Assembly (NCBI RefSeq): GCF_900240975.1 | Contig: NZ_LT968776.1 | Span: 1,116,001-1,180,000, forward strand | Direction: 5' to 3' | Length of the DNA stretch: 64,000 bases | Source: Mycobacterium sp. 4858 | Lineage (GTDB): Bacteria > Actinomycetota > Actinomycetes > Mycobacteriales > Mycobacteriaceae | Part shown: positions 31,576-40,181 of the stretch, in pieces | Position numbering within the stretch: the stretch's first letter is position 1 | Layout: each line of letters begins with the position of its first letter | Notes under the pieces: model-generated | The model's input: only the letters and a program-made list of their open reading frames with translations | Database searches by the model: none | Told to the model about the DNA's origin: nothing | Translations under genes and position numbers: made by a program

Positions 31576-33408
31576 ATGAACCAATGCATCATCGTCAGCG
31601 GTGATGACGCGCTGGCGTCGACCATCGTCGATGAGCTGAAAAGAGCCGGAGCGCGCGTGGCCCGGCTCCTCGACTCCGACCTCGCGGGCACCCGAGTCAA
31701 GACCGAGCTCGCCCGGGCTGGGGTCACCGCAGCGTCGGCCGTCGTGTGCGCGGGAGACGACGACGCGACGAACCTGGAGATCGCCCTGCTCGCGCGGAAG
31801 GCCAACCCGAAGATTCGAGTCGTGGCCCGGGTGGCCAATGACGTCCTCCGTGAAGCGGTCGCCGCCGACGAAGGGCCCAACTCGATCCTCGGCGTCGCCG
31901 ATCTCGCCGGCGCCGCGGTCGTCGAGGCCTGTCTCGCGCGCACCACCCATCCCTTCGAGGTGGCGGGGATCGAGTTCGTGTGCTTCGGCGCCGAGGCGCC
32001 GTTCGATGCGTCGCTGAGAGAGATCTACGGCGACCTGGCGCCGGTGGCGATGGTGCACAACGACAGCGCCGCCAACGCGGGCGAGGTCGTGGTGTGTCCG
32101 GGGCGGGATCTGCGGGTCAGCGCCGGCGACTGGACGGCGATGATCGGCACCACCGAGGAGGTCGCCGCCTGCGGGGTCAAGCTTCCGCGCCACGACCGGA
32201 TGCGGTCGCGCCAGTCGCGATTGCGCCGCGTCCTCTATGCGGTACGGGCCCTGCCCGCCGAGGTCAACCCCGCGTTCTACCCCTTGATCGTCGCCCTGGT
32301 CCTCTTGGTCATCGGTTCGACGACCCTGCTGCACTTCTCCTACACCCACCCGGGGATGTCCTGGACCGACGCGTTCTACTTCACCAACGAGACGATCACC
32401 ACGACGGGGTACGGCGACTTCAGCTTCGCCAAACAGCCGACGTGGCTGCGGCTCTACGCGGCGGTGTTGATGTTGGCGGGCGTGACCACCACCGCCCTGC
32501 TGGTCGCCTTCATCGCCGATGTGCTGCTGTCCCGGCGATTCCTCACGCTGTCCGCACGCCCCCGGGCACGCCACCTGCGCAACCACATCATCGTCGTCGG
32601 GTTGAGCGCCCTCGGGGTCCGGGTGGTCGCCGATCTCACCGAAGCCGGCTACGACGTGGCGGTGATCGAGCGCGACCCGAACAATCAGTTCCTTTCGACG
32701 GCGGCCGATCTCGACGTACCGGTCATCTTCGGGGACGCGACGTTACGCCCGACACTGGAAGCGGCCCGGGTCGACACCGCCCGCGCGGTCGCGGTGCTGA
32801 CGCGCGACGACATGGTCAACATCGAAACGGGCATCGTGGTCCGCGAGATGCTTGGCCCCCAACCGGCATTCGCCGGCAATCGGTGGGGCAAGGTGCCGCT
32901 CGTCCTCCGCGTATACGACCATGACCTGGGATCCGCGGTAGCCCAGCGTTTCGGCTTCGAAAACGTCCGCTCCACAGTCGAACTGGCCGCACCATGGTTC
33001 ATCGGCGCGGCTATGGGCTTGCAGGTGCTGGGTACGTTCTCGGTCGGCAACCGATCGTTTTTGATCGGCGGGATGTATGTGCAGGCGGGCAGCGAACTCG
33101 ACGGGTTGCAGATGTTCGAGGTGTCGACGCAGACCCGGGTCATCGCGGTGACTCGGGAGGATGCCCCGGTTCGGCTGCACCCGCGCCGCGACTCGCGGCT
33201 CAGCGCCGGGGACACCGTCTACCTCGTCGGTCCGTACCGGGAACTCATCGCCACGCTGCGCAAGGGGCAGCCCTCCCCGCGGCCGGTCGCCGACGGCCCG
33301 GGCACCGAACGTGACTGTGGTTGCGAGGAAGCAGGAACGGAGCCGGATGAAGACAACGTCCGGCACCTGGAACCGATCAGAGGAGCACGCGGTATAGCCA
33401 GTCATTGA
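31576..33408 (+). CDS. RCK-domain potassium channel
   Basis: A 610-residue ion channel subunit with an unusual order of domains: an N-terminal RCK/TrkA-N-like domain (residues 1-120), two membrane helices around residues 230-330 with the selectivity filter TTGYGD at 276-281, then a second RCK domain opening NHIIVVGLSALGVRVV with ERDPNN, and a TrkA-C-like part near the end. The tail after residue 570 is low complexity. The filter predicts potassium selectivity. GGAGGAA lies nine bases before the ATG. Divergent from two KimA-type importers, so import and release could be regulated together. Confidence 0.88.
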   Translation: MNQCIIVSGDDALASTIVDELKRAGARVARLLDSDLAGTRVKTELARAGVTAASAVVCAGDDDATNLEIALLARKANPKIRVVARVANDVLREAVAADEGPNSILGVADLAGAAVVEACLARTTHPFEVAGIEFVCFGAEAPFDASLREIYGDLAPVAMVHNDSAANAGEVVVCPGRDLRVSAGDWTAMIGTTEEVAACGVKLPRHDRMRSRQSRLRRVLYAVRALPAEVNPAFYPLIVALVLLVIGSTTLLHFSYTHPGMSWTDAFYFTNETITTTGYGDFSFAKQPTWLRLYAAVLMLAGVTTTALLVAFIADVLLSRRFLTLSARPRARHLRNHIIVVGLSALGVRVVADLTEAGYDVAVIERDPNNQFLSTAADLDVPVIFGDATLRPTLEAARVDTARAVAVLTRDDMVNIETGIVVREMLGPQPAFAGNRWGKVPLVLRVYDHDLGSAVAQRFGFENVRSTVELAAPWFIGAAMGLQVLGTFSVGNRSFLIGGMYVQAGSELDGLQMFEVSTQTRVIAVTREDAPVRLHPRRDSRLSAGDTVYLVGPYRELIATLRKGQPSPRPVADGPGTERDCGCEEAGTEPDEDNVRHLEPIRGARGIASH

Positions 33409-33545
33409 CCACCGCAGCAACTTTCGTTGACCGACCGGGACCGGATGTCCCTCGGCAACACTCCGGCGCAGCCCCGGCCGCGCCTTGCCAGCACGTCATT
33501 GAGGGGGAGGCTCTTGTCGTCCATCGTTCGCAGACCCGCCGCCGG

Positions 33546-33566
33546 CCCGAGCGTTCTGCGCTCGGG
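33546..33566 (+). other. Perfect 8-bp stem-loop before the PPE gene
   Basis: CCCGAGCG-TTCTG-CGCTCGGG can form a perfect hairpin ending 18 bases before the PPE start codon. It is not followed by a T-tract. It could end transcription from the channel gene or lie in the PPE 5' leader; the 176-base spacer holds nothing else I can identify. Confidence 0.4.
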
Positions 33567-33584
33567 TGAATAGGGACGGCGGTA

Positions 33585-34922
33585 ATGGATTTCGCGACGC
33601 TACCGCCGGAGGTCAACTCGGGCCTGATGTACGCCGGTCCGGGAGCGGGCCCGATGCTGGCCGCCGCCGAGGCGTGGGATTCGCTGGCCGCCGAGCTGCA
33701 TTCGGCCGCGGGCTCCTACGAATCGGTGGTCAGCGGGCTCACCTCCGGCCCGTGGCTCGGCGCTTCGTCGGTGGCGATGACGGCTGCCGCGACGTCGTAT
33801 GTGGCCTGGTTGAGCGCTACGGCGGCGCAAGCCGAACAGACCGCCGGCCAGGCCAGGGCTGCCGCCGCGGCCTATGAGGCGGCGTTTGCGTCGACGGTGC
33901 CGCCGCCGGCGGTGGCCGCCAACCGTAGCCGGCTGGCCATGCTGGTCGCCACAAACCTATTGGGCCAGAACACCCCCGCGATCGCCGCCACCGAAGCCGA
34001 GTACGGCGAGATGTGGGCCCAGGACGCGGCCGCGATGTACGGCTATGCGGGTTCCGCGGCGGCGGCCACGCAGCTGGCATCGTTCACCCCGCCGCACCAG
34101 AACACCAGCCCCGGCGGATCGGCCCTGCAGGCGGCCCAGGTGAGCCAAGCCGCCGCGCTGCCCGCCGGGTCCGCCCAGAGCGCGGTGTCGACCGCCACCG
34201 GGGCGGGCAGCGCGGGGTCCGGAGCGGCGGGCGCCGCAGCGTCCGCGCTCGGATTGAACACGCCGCTGGACCTGATCAACGTGGGCGCCGACGCGATCGC
34301 GTACGGGGTGGACGCCCCCATGTCCCCGCTGGGTGTGGTTTCCCTGCCTATCGACCTGATCGGCGCGCAGACCGGTTTGCACACCGATGACATCGTCAGC
34401 GACTGGGATGCCAATGGCGCACCCCTATCGGTGGTGCGGACCGAGACGCCGCCAGCTCCGATGACGACGCCGAGCATCGTGTCGAGGGTGTCGGCCGGGC
34501 TCGGCGAATCCGATTCGATCGGTGGGCTTTCGGTGCCGCCCACCTGGGCGGCGGGCACCCCGGCGGTGCGCCCGATCGCGCTGACGTTGCCGGCCGCGCC
34601 CGCCGGTGCCGCCGTCCCGGCGGCGGCACCGGGCTTCGAGAGCACGTTCGGTGAGATGGCCCTGGCGGGCACGGCCGGACGTGCCATCCGCGACGCGGTC
34701 GGCACCCGCGCTCGCGCGCCGCTGGGCGCGACTCCCGTTGCCAGGCAGCCAAACACCGAGGACGCTGCAGCCCCGGGTGAAGACGGAACGCCGCAGGCCG
34801 AGCCGCGCACCGTGGTGACGGGGATCGCCGCCGAAATACGCGAGTTCGCCAGGCTGCGCGACGAGGGGCTGATCTCCGACGAGGAGTACACCGAGCAGAG
34901 GAATCGTCTGCTCGGTCGCTAG
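33585..34922 (+). CDS. PPE family protein, SVP subgroup, with C-terminal SHOCT domain
   Basis: A 445-residue PPE protein, presumably exported by an ESX type VII system with a PE partner (none is adjacent). Residues 1-180 form the PPE domain: [24 protein letters not shown], and the helical alanine-rich body. The middle is Ala/Gly/Ser-rich and contains the SVP motif [10 protein letters not shown]. The last 30 residues, [18 protein letters not shown] and onward, fit the SHOCT domain, a short helical oligomerisation module. I do not know this combination from the reference PPE set. The frame is continuous to the stop. Confidence 0.9.
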   Translation: MDFATLPPEVNSGLMYAGPGAGPMLAAAEAWDSLAAELHSAAGSYESVVSGLTSGPWLGASSVAMTAAATSYVAWLSATAAQAEQTAGQARAAAAAYEAAFASTVPPPAVAANRSRLAMLVATNLLGQNTPAIAATEAEYGEMWAQDAAAMYGYAGSAAAATQLASFTPPHQNTSPGGSALQAAQVSQAAALPAGSAQSAVSTATGAGSAGSGAAGAAASALGLNTPLDLINVGADAIAYGVDAPMSPLGVVSLPIDLIGAQTGLHTDDIVSDWDANGAPLSVVRTETPPAPMTTPSIVSRVSAGLGESDSIGGLSVPPTWAAGTPAVRPIALTLPAAPAGAAVPAAAPGFESTFGEMALAGTAGRAIRDAVGTRARAPLGATPVARQPNTEDAAAPGEDGTPQAEPRTVVTGIAAEIREFARLRDEGLISDEEYTEQRNRLLGR

Positions 34923-34926
34923 TGCT

Positions 34927-36393
34927 TCAGAAGTTCAACCCGGAGAACATGATCCGATTCGGGTCGTACTTCTGCCGCACGGTCGTCAGCCGCGACAGAT
35001 TGGGGCCGAAGTACCGCGCGGGCGCGCCGTTGGCCTCCAGATAGTTGACGTATCCGCCGACCGAAATCTGTTGCACCGCTTGGTGTGCGGAGGTCAGCCA
35101 GGTGTTCGCGGCGTTGACCTGGTTGCCGGCCGGCTCGACGTACCACTGCAAGACGGCGGCCTGGTTGCGCCAGGGGAACGCGGTGTCGCCCGCCGCCACG
35201 TCCGCGACGGCGCCACCGAGCGGATCGACGAGGACCGATGCTTGCCCGGCGCCCGAGGGCCACTGCCCTATCGCGGTGGCGATGGCGTGCGCCGCAGTGG
35301 AATCGACCGGGCCGATGACGTCCGACCCGGCGACGAACGATCGCGCCGGCGGCGTCGAACTACCGCCGGCCAGAAACATCATCAAGTCGGTCCGGCTCAT
35401 CGTCTTGTTCGAGACCGACGTCGGTGCCACCCCGACCGCGGACTTGATCGCATCGGCCACCCCCGACCCCGCCCCCGCCGGGCAGGTCGCCAGCACGTGG
35501 CAGTTCGGCGCCGAGCCGACCATGAGATCGACGATGCCCCAAGTGTTCCGGTCGGCCGCGCTGAGCCAGGACTGCCAGCCGACGAGCACCTGCGTGGACG
35601 ACGCCGGCGGGAAGTCGAGCCGCACCACGTCGGTGTCGGCCGTAGCGAAGGTGGAGAACGTCATCGACGTCGTCACCCCGAAGTTGCCGCCGCCACCGCC
35701 GCGAAGCGCCCAGAACAGGTCCGGATTGTCGTTGGCGGACGCGGTCACCACGTCGCCGCTGGGCAAGACCACGGTCGCCGACTGCAGCGCGTCACAGGTC
35801 AGGCCGGCGCGGCGGCTGTCGGGGCCTATCCCGCCGCCCAGCGCCAGTCCCGCGACGCCGACGGTCGGACAGGTGCCGCTGGGTATCGCCCGGCCGGCGC
35901 CGGTCAACGCCTGATGGATCGCATACAGGGTGGTCGCCGGGCTCACGGTGACGTTGTTGCCGTCGAAGTTGGCACCGCCCGGGAGACCGCGCAGGTCCAG
36001 CACCAGTGTGCCGTTCGCGCTGGACGCACCGACGTAGGAATGCCCACCCCCGCGCGGGGCGATCTTGAGGTTGTTGGCCGTCGCGAAAGCGACCGCCTTC
36101 TGCACGTCGGCCTGGGAGGAAACCGTCACCACCGCTGCGGGACTGGAGCTGTCGTAGAACGAGTTGAAAACCTTTTTGCTGGTGGAGAATTGAGCGCTGT
36201 TGGCGGGAAGCACAACCCTTCCGCCGATGGCGGACGCCAGCCCACCCCAGCCGACGGCGGGGTCGGCGGCCGCCCGCGCGGTGCCCAAAACCGCGCCCGT
36301 GGCCAACATCCCGACGGCGCCGCGAAGGAATGCCTGGCGCGAGATGCCCCCCTGCACGGAGGGGCTCAGCGGACGGCTGCGATTCGTCGTCAT
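34927..36393 (-). CDS. Exported FAD-dependent oxidase (berberine-bridge/PCMH type)
   Basis: A 488-residue secreted flavoprotein. The N-terminus ISRQAFLRGAVGMLATGAVLG looks like a Tat signal with RQ in place of RR. The FAD domain (residues 50-230) has APRGGGHSYVGAS and the conserved SGTCPTVGVAGLALGGGIG; GGGGGNFGV follows. A berberine-bridge-like motif is at the C-terminus (NYLEANGAPARYFGPNLSRL). Such enzymes oxidise sugars or alcohols and give H2O2; substrate unknown. I chose the ATG at MTTNRS because the signal peptide then has normal length. Its stop is 5 bases from the PPE stop (convergent). Confidence 0.85.
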   Translation of the reverse strand: MTTNRSRPLSPSVQGGISRQAFLRGAVGMLATGAVLGTARAAADPAVGWGGLASAIGGRVVLPANSAQFSTSKKVFNSFYDSSSPAAVVTVSSQADVQKAVAFATANNLKIAPRGGGHSYVGASSANGTLVLDLRGLPGGANFDGNNVTVSPATTLYAIHQALTGAGRAIPSGTCPTVGVAGLALGGGIGPDSRRAGLTCDALQSATVVLPSGDVVTASANDNPDLFWALRGGGGGNFGVTTSMTFSTFATADTDVVRLDFPPASSTQVLVGWQSWLSAADRNTWGIVDLMVGSAPNCHVLATCPAGAGSGVADAIKSAVGVAPTSVSNKTMSRTDLMMFLAGGSSTPPARSFVAGSDVIGPVDSTAAHAIATAIGQWPSGAGQASVLVDPLGGAVADVAAGDTAFPWRNQAAVLQWYVEPAGNQVNAANTWLTSAHQAVQQISVGGYVNYLEANGAPARYFGPNLSRLTTVRQKYDPNRIMFSGLNF

Positions 36394-36650
36394 GTGCGGA
36401 GATTCTCGAACATTTCCGGCGCAAAAGCCCGGCATGAGCGCTCGTGTCAGATCACAGTGTGGCTTCGATCCCCAGCGCGACGCCGCGTCGCGCGCGCCCC
36501 GATAATCGAGGATCGCGACGCGGCGAACCCGCAAAACGCTTATTGTGCGAACCTTTATCCCACCGTGTCGCAAACGTGACAGTGATAGATCAGAGTTCCT
36601 AACGTGATTCGAGTGCCCCGCGCGCACTCCACGATCGAGGGGGAGGCCGC

Positions 36651-37175
36651 ATGAAGGCGCTGACACGAACGCATAACTGGATCTGGGCGTTTCGGAATCA
36701 GCCCCTGACCGTTCGCCTGCTGGCCGTGGCCGCCGGCCTGATCACCGCGGCGTCGGCGCTCGCGGCGCCGGTGCGGGCGGACAACCCCGACGACAACTTC
36801 ATCGACGCGCTCAACCACGCCGGCATCGACTTCGGCGAACCCGGAAACGCGATGTCGGTGGGCCAGTCCATCTGCCCGATGCTCGCCCAGCCGGGCGGCA
36901 ACTTCGCCGCGGCCGCCTCCAGCGTCTCGGGGCGGGGCATGTCGCCCATGATGGCGCGCATGTTCACCACGATCGCGATACAGACCTACTGCCCCGAGCA
37001 GATGGCAAACCTGGCCAGCGGCAATCTGTCCGGCGCGGTGCCGCAACTGCCGGGAATGGCAGGGCAGATGCCGGGCATGGCGGGCCAGATCCCCGGGATG
37101 GCGGGGCAGATTCCCGGGATGGCGGGCCAGATACCCGCCATGGCGGGGCGGATCCCCGCGGCGCCCGGTATCTAA
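36651..37175 (+). CDS. Secreted DUF732 protein with heptad-repeat tail
   Basis: A 174-residue protein with a signal peptide cleaved after VRA near residue 43, then a DUF732 domain in residues 44-125: DNFIDALNHAGIDF, SICPML and TYCPEQ, with the two cysteines expected to form a disulfide. The tail holds five copies of the seven-residue unit PGMAGQI/M. The domain's role is unknown; many copies exist in mycobacteria. ATG behind a strong GGGGGAGG site. The 257 bases upstream hold a near-dyad TGTCGC-AAAC-GTGACA (36566-36581) and GATAGAT. Overlaps DUF3017 by four bases. Confidence 0.85.
   Translation: MKALTRTHNWIWAFRNQPLTVRLLAVAAGLITAASALAAPVRADNPDDNFIDALNHAGIDFGEPGNAMSVGQSICPMLAQPGGNFAAAASSVSGRGMSPMMARMFTTIAIQTYCPEQMANLASGNLSGAVPQLPGMAGQMPGMAGQIPGMAGQIPGMAGQIPAMAGRIPAAPGI
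37050..37154 (+). repeat. Five 21-bp tandem coding repeats (PGMAGQ units)
   Basis: Five 21-bp units, each coding one PGMAGQ(I/M) heptad with drift in the last two copies (PAMAGRI). Third positions differ between copies (GGA/GGC/GGG), so the repeat is old enough to have diverged or is held by selection on the protein. Copy number may vary between strains. Confidence 0.85.
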
Positions 37176-37453
37176 CCGGTACCCAGAGGGTCGATGGTCC
37201 ACGCGATGTAGACCATCGCCGTCGCGACCGCCGCGGTGGTGATGAAATCGATTCCCTTGCTGCGCACCACCAGAAGGCCGGACCGCTCGTCGGACAACAC
37301 CAGCCGCAACACCGCCGCCAGGCCGACACCGATACCGATCAGCAGCGAACCGCGCCGCCAGAAGTTCGCCCCCACCAACGCGAGCGCCGTGGCGAACGTC
37401 AACCCGACCAACAGGATTGGCCACTGGGCCCTGACGACGGACCGCGCGCTCAT
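37172..37453 (-). CDS. Small DUF3017 membrane protein
   Basis: A 93-residue membrane protein with three hydrophobic segments ([50 protein letters not shown]) and a conserved [17 protein letters not shown] loop. The family is found beside folD in mycobacteria (compare Rv3355c) and has no known function. The ATG overlaps the folD stop as ATGA, so it is translated with FolD. Confidence 0.88.
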   Translation of the reverse strand: MSARSVVRAQWPILLVGLTFATALALVGANFWRRGSLLIGIGVGLAAVLRLVLSDERSGLLVVRSKGIDFITTAAVATAMVYIAWTIDPLGTG

Positions 37454-38295
37454 TCCCGCTCGGCCAGCTCGACGACGTTGCTCAGCAGGAACGCGCGCGT
37501 CAAGGGGCCGACCCCACCGGGATTCGGCGACACGTGGCCGGCCACCTCCCACACGTCGGGATGCACGTCACCGACCAACCCGTTCTCGGTCCGGCTGACA
37601 CCCACGTCGACGACCGCGGCACCGGGACGCACCATGTCGGCGGTCAGCATGTGCGGCACGCCGACCGCGGCCACGACGATGTCCGCCTGCCTGGTGTAGG
37701 CCGGCAGATCACGAGTTCCGGTGTGGCACAACGTCACGGTGGCGTTCTCGGAACGGCGGGTCAACAGCAGCCCCAGCGGGCGGCCGACCGTGACTCCGCG
37801 GCCGATGATGACCACGTGCGCCCCCGCGATCTCGACGTCGTAGCGCCGCAGCAGGTGCACGATCCCGCGCGCGGTGCACGGCAGCGGCGCGGGAACGCTG
37901 AGCACCAGGCGGCCCAGGTTCGTCGGGTGCAGCCCGTCGGCGTCCTTGTTCGGGTCGACGCGTTCGAGCGCGGCGTTCTCGTCCAGGTGCCTGGGCAGCG
38001 GCAGCTGCACGATGTAACCGGTGCAGTCGGGATTGGCGTTCAGCTCGTCGATCGTGTCTTCCAGCGTCGCGGTGCCGATGTCGGCGGGCAGGTCGCGGCG
38101 GATCGAGGTGATGCCGACCTTCGCGCAGTCCGCGTGCTTGCCCCGGACGTAGGCCTGCGACCCGGGATCGTCGCCGACCAGGATGGTGCCCAGCCCGGGG
38201 GTGCGACCCGACGCGGTCAGGGCGGCCACCCGTTGTTTGAGGTCGACGAAGATCTCGTCACGGGTGGCCTTGCCGTCCAGTGTGATTGCGCCCAC
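37450..38295 (-). CDS. folD: Methylenetetrahydrofolate dehydrogenase/cyclohydrolase
   Basis: Bifunctional NADP enzyme interconverting 5,10-methylene-THF and 10-formyl-THF. The 281-residue protein shows [14 protein letters not shown] with the active-site lysine, the [12 protein letters not shown] signature, the cofactor loop [12 protein letters not shown] and [18 protein letters not shown] (MGAITLDGK) was chosen because it gives the length of the M. tuberculosis enzyme. Upstream are two 56-bp repeat units that separate it from the divergent oxidoreductase gene. Confidence 0.96.
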   Translation of the reverse strand: MGAITLDGKATRDEIFVDLKQRVAALTASGRTPGLGTILVGDDPGSQAYVRGKHADCAKVGITSIRRDLPADIGTATLEDTIDELNANPDCTGYIVQLPLPRHLDENAALERVDPNKDADGLHPTNLGRLVLSVPAPLPCTARGIVHLLRRYDVEIAGAHVVIIGRGVTVGRPLGLLLTRRSENATVTLCHTGTRDLPAYTRQADIVVAAVGVPHMLTADMVRPGAAVVDVGVSRTENGLVGDVHPDVWEVAGHVSPNPGGVGPLTRAFLLSNVVELAERE

Positions 38296-38321
38296 GCCTG
38301 ACAGTCTGGCAGATATCGATG

Positions 38322-38422
38322 ATGGCGACCCGCCACGCCCGGCTACGCCGCGCTTGCGATCGCCACGGTGCCCGATCATGGCGACCCGCCACGCCCGGCT
38401 ACGCCGCGCTTGCGATCGCCAT
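38322..38422. repeat. Two 45-bp inverted-repeat-bounded elements, 56-bp period
   Basis: Copies at 38322-38366 and 38378-38422 are nearly identical: ATGGCGACCCG, then CGCCCGGCTACGCC and GCGCTTGCGATCGCCA(T/C). Ends ATGGCGA and TCGCCAT are inverted repeats, so each unit can form a hairpin. The same family with the same 56-bp period recurs at 59726-59837. Confidence 0.85.
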
Positions 38423-38428
38423 TAGGCT
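38423..38428 (+). promoter_or_regulatory. -10 element of a leaderless oxidoreductase mRNA
   Basis: TAGGCT begins directly after the second repeat unit and is followed by six bases and the ATG, the spacing of a leaderless start. The -35 region therefore lies inside the repeat. Confidence 0.45.
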
Positions 38429-38434
38429 CCCGAT

Positions 38435-39652
38435 ATGTCTACCCCTCCGGACGTGTTCAGCCCGGCCAAGCTCGGCCCGATCACGCTGCGCAATCGCACC
38501 ATCAAGTCGGCCACTTTCGAAGCCCGCACGCCCGACACCCTGGTGACCGACGACCTCATCGAATACCACCGGCTGCCGGCCGCGGGCGGCGTCGGCATGA
38601 CGACGGTCGCCTATTGCGCCGTCTCCCCCGGCGGCCGCACCGAGGGCAACGGGATATGGATGCGCCCGGAGGCGGTGCCCGGGTTCCGCCGGCTCACCGA
38701 CGCGATCCACGCCGAGGGCGCGGCGGTCTGCGCGCAGATCGGCCACGCCGGCCCGGTCGCCAACGCAAAAACCAACAAGGCCAGGGCGCTGGCGCCGGTG
38801 CGGTTCTTCAACCCGATCGGGATGCGGTTCGCCAAGAAGGCGACCCGCGACGACATCAACGACGTCATCGAGGCACACGCCAATGCCGTCCGCCTGGCCA
38901 TCGAAGCCGGCTTCGACGCGGTGGAAATCCATTTGGGCCACAACTACTTGGCGAGCTCGTTCCTGTCCCCGCTGATCAACCGCCGCGACGACGAGTTCGG
39001 CGGGTCACTGGAGAACCGGGCGAAAGTGGCCCGCGGCATCGTCATGGCCGTCCGCCACGCGGTGGAAAAGGAAGGGACGCCGATCGCGGTCACCGCGAAG
39101 CTCAACATGACCGACGGCGTGCGCGGGGGCATCAGCACCGAGGAATCGCTGACCACCGCCAAGTGGCTGCAGGACGACGGCGGCCTGGACGCGATCGAGC
39201 TCACCGCGGGCAGCTCGCTGGTCAACCCGATGTACCTGTTCCACGGCGACGCGCCGCTCAAGGAGTTCGCCGCCGCGTTCAAGCCGCCGCTGAGTTGGGG
39301 CATGCGCATGACGGGCAAGAAGTTCCTGCGCGAGTACCCCTACCGCGAGGCCTATTTGTTGCGCCACGCCAAGCTGTTCCGCGCCGAGCTGACGATGCCC
39401 CTGATCCTGCTCGGCGGCATCACGAACCGGGACACGATGGACCTCGCGATGGCCGAGGGCTTCGACTTCGTCGCGATGGGCCGGGCGCTGCTGGCCGAGC
39501 CGGACCTGATCAACCGGATCGCGGCCGACGGCGCCGCGCACAGCGTGCATTCGGCATGCACCCACTGCAACAAGTGCATGGCCACGATCTACACCCGGAC
39601 GCGCTGCGTCGTCACGGGCGCCCCGGACGTGTTGGCGGGCGATCGGGCCTAG
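38435..39652 (+). CDS. NADH:flavin oxidoreductase (old yellow enzyme family)
   Basis: A 405-residue FMN-dependent TIM-barrel enzyme like Rv3359. It opens PAKLGPITLRNRTIKS, has AQIGHAG and the DAVEIHLGHNYLASSFLSP stretch with the substrate-contact His-Asn pair, GGSLENRAKVA, and the late GGITN and GRALLAEPDL phosphate-binding parts. CTHCNKCM near the end may be the remnant of the iron-sulfur site of larger relatives, but the C-terminal domain is absent. Likely reduces an activated C=C bond; substrate unknown. Confidence 0.88.
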   Translation: MSTPPDVFSPAKLGPITLRNRTIKSATFEARTPDTLVTDDLIEYHRLPAAGGVGMTTVAYCAVSPGGRTEGNGIWMRPEAVPGFRRLTDAIHAEGAAVCAQIGHAGPVANAKTNKARALAPVRFFNPIGMRFAKKATRDDINDVIEAHANAVRLAIEAGFDAVEIHLGHNYLASSFLSPLINRRDDEFGGSLENRAKVARGIVMAVRHAVEKEGTPIAVTAKLNMTDGVRGGISTEESLTTAKWLQDDGGLDAIELTAGSSLVNPMYLFHGDAPLKEFAAAFKPPLSWGMRMTGKKFLREYPYREAYLLRHAKLFRAELTMPLILLGGITNRDTMDLAMAEGFDFVAMGRALLAEPDLINRIAADGAAHSVHSACTHCNKCMATIYTRTRCVVTGAPDVLAGDRA

Positions 39653-40052
39653 CGAGCGGACGATCGGGCGTCCCACAACGCACATTCGGGCCTCAGGGTT
39701 GCCTTGGCTTCACGAGATACAGTTGGTCCGATGAGTGCACCAGCCCCACCCGTGTTGACGGTTCGTTTTGACGGGTCAGAACGCACGTTTGCCGCCGGTC
39801 ACGACGTGGTGGTGGGGCGCGATCTGCGCGCCGACATGCGCATCACGCACCCGCTGATCTCGCGCGCGCATCTGTTGCTGCGCTTCGACCAGGGCCGCTG
39901 GCTGGCGATCGACAATGGTTCCCTCAACGGCACTTTCGTCAACGGGCGGCGGGTGCCGGTGGTCGAGATTCACGACGGCCAGTGCCTCAACATCGGGAAT
40001 CCGGACGGGCCGCAGCTGACGTTCGAGGTCGGGCGCCACCAGGGAATGGCCG

Positions 40053-40181
40053 GGCGCCCACCGCAAACCGAATCGATGGGCATACCGGTCGCGGCGCATC
40101 CGGGTGGGACGGCGTGGTCCGCCGCCCCGGCCGGATGCGCCGCGACCGGTATGCCCATCGATTCGGTTTGCGGTGGGCGCC
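40053..40181. repeat. Perfect inverted repeat, 51-bp arms, 27-base loop
   Basis: 40053-40103 and 40131-40181 are exact reverse complements over all 51 bases, separated by 40104-40130. The left arm codes PPQTESMGIPVAAHP, which parallels PPTTESIPVITPPVDAH of the intact paralogue, so the left arm is original and the right arm is the inverted copy. Confidence 0.97.
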
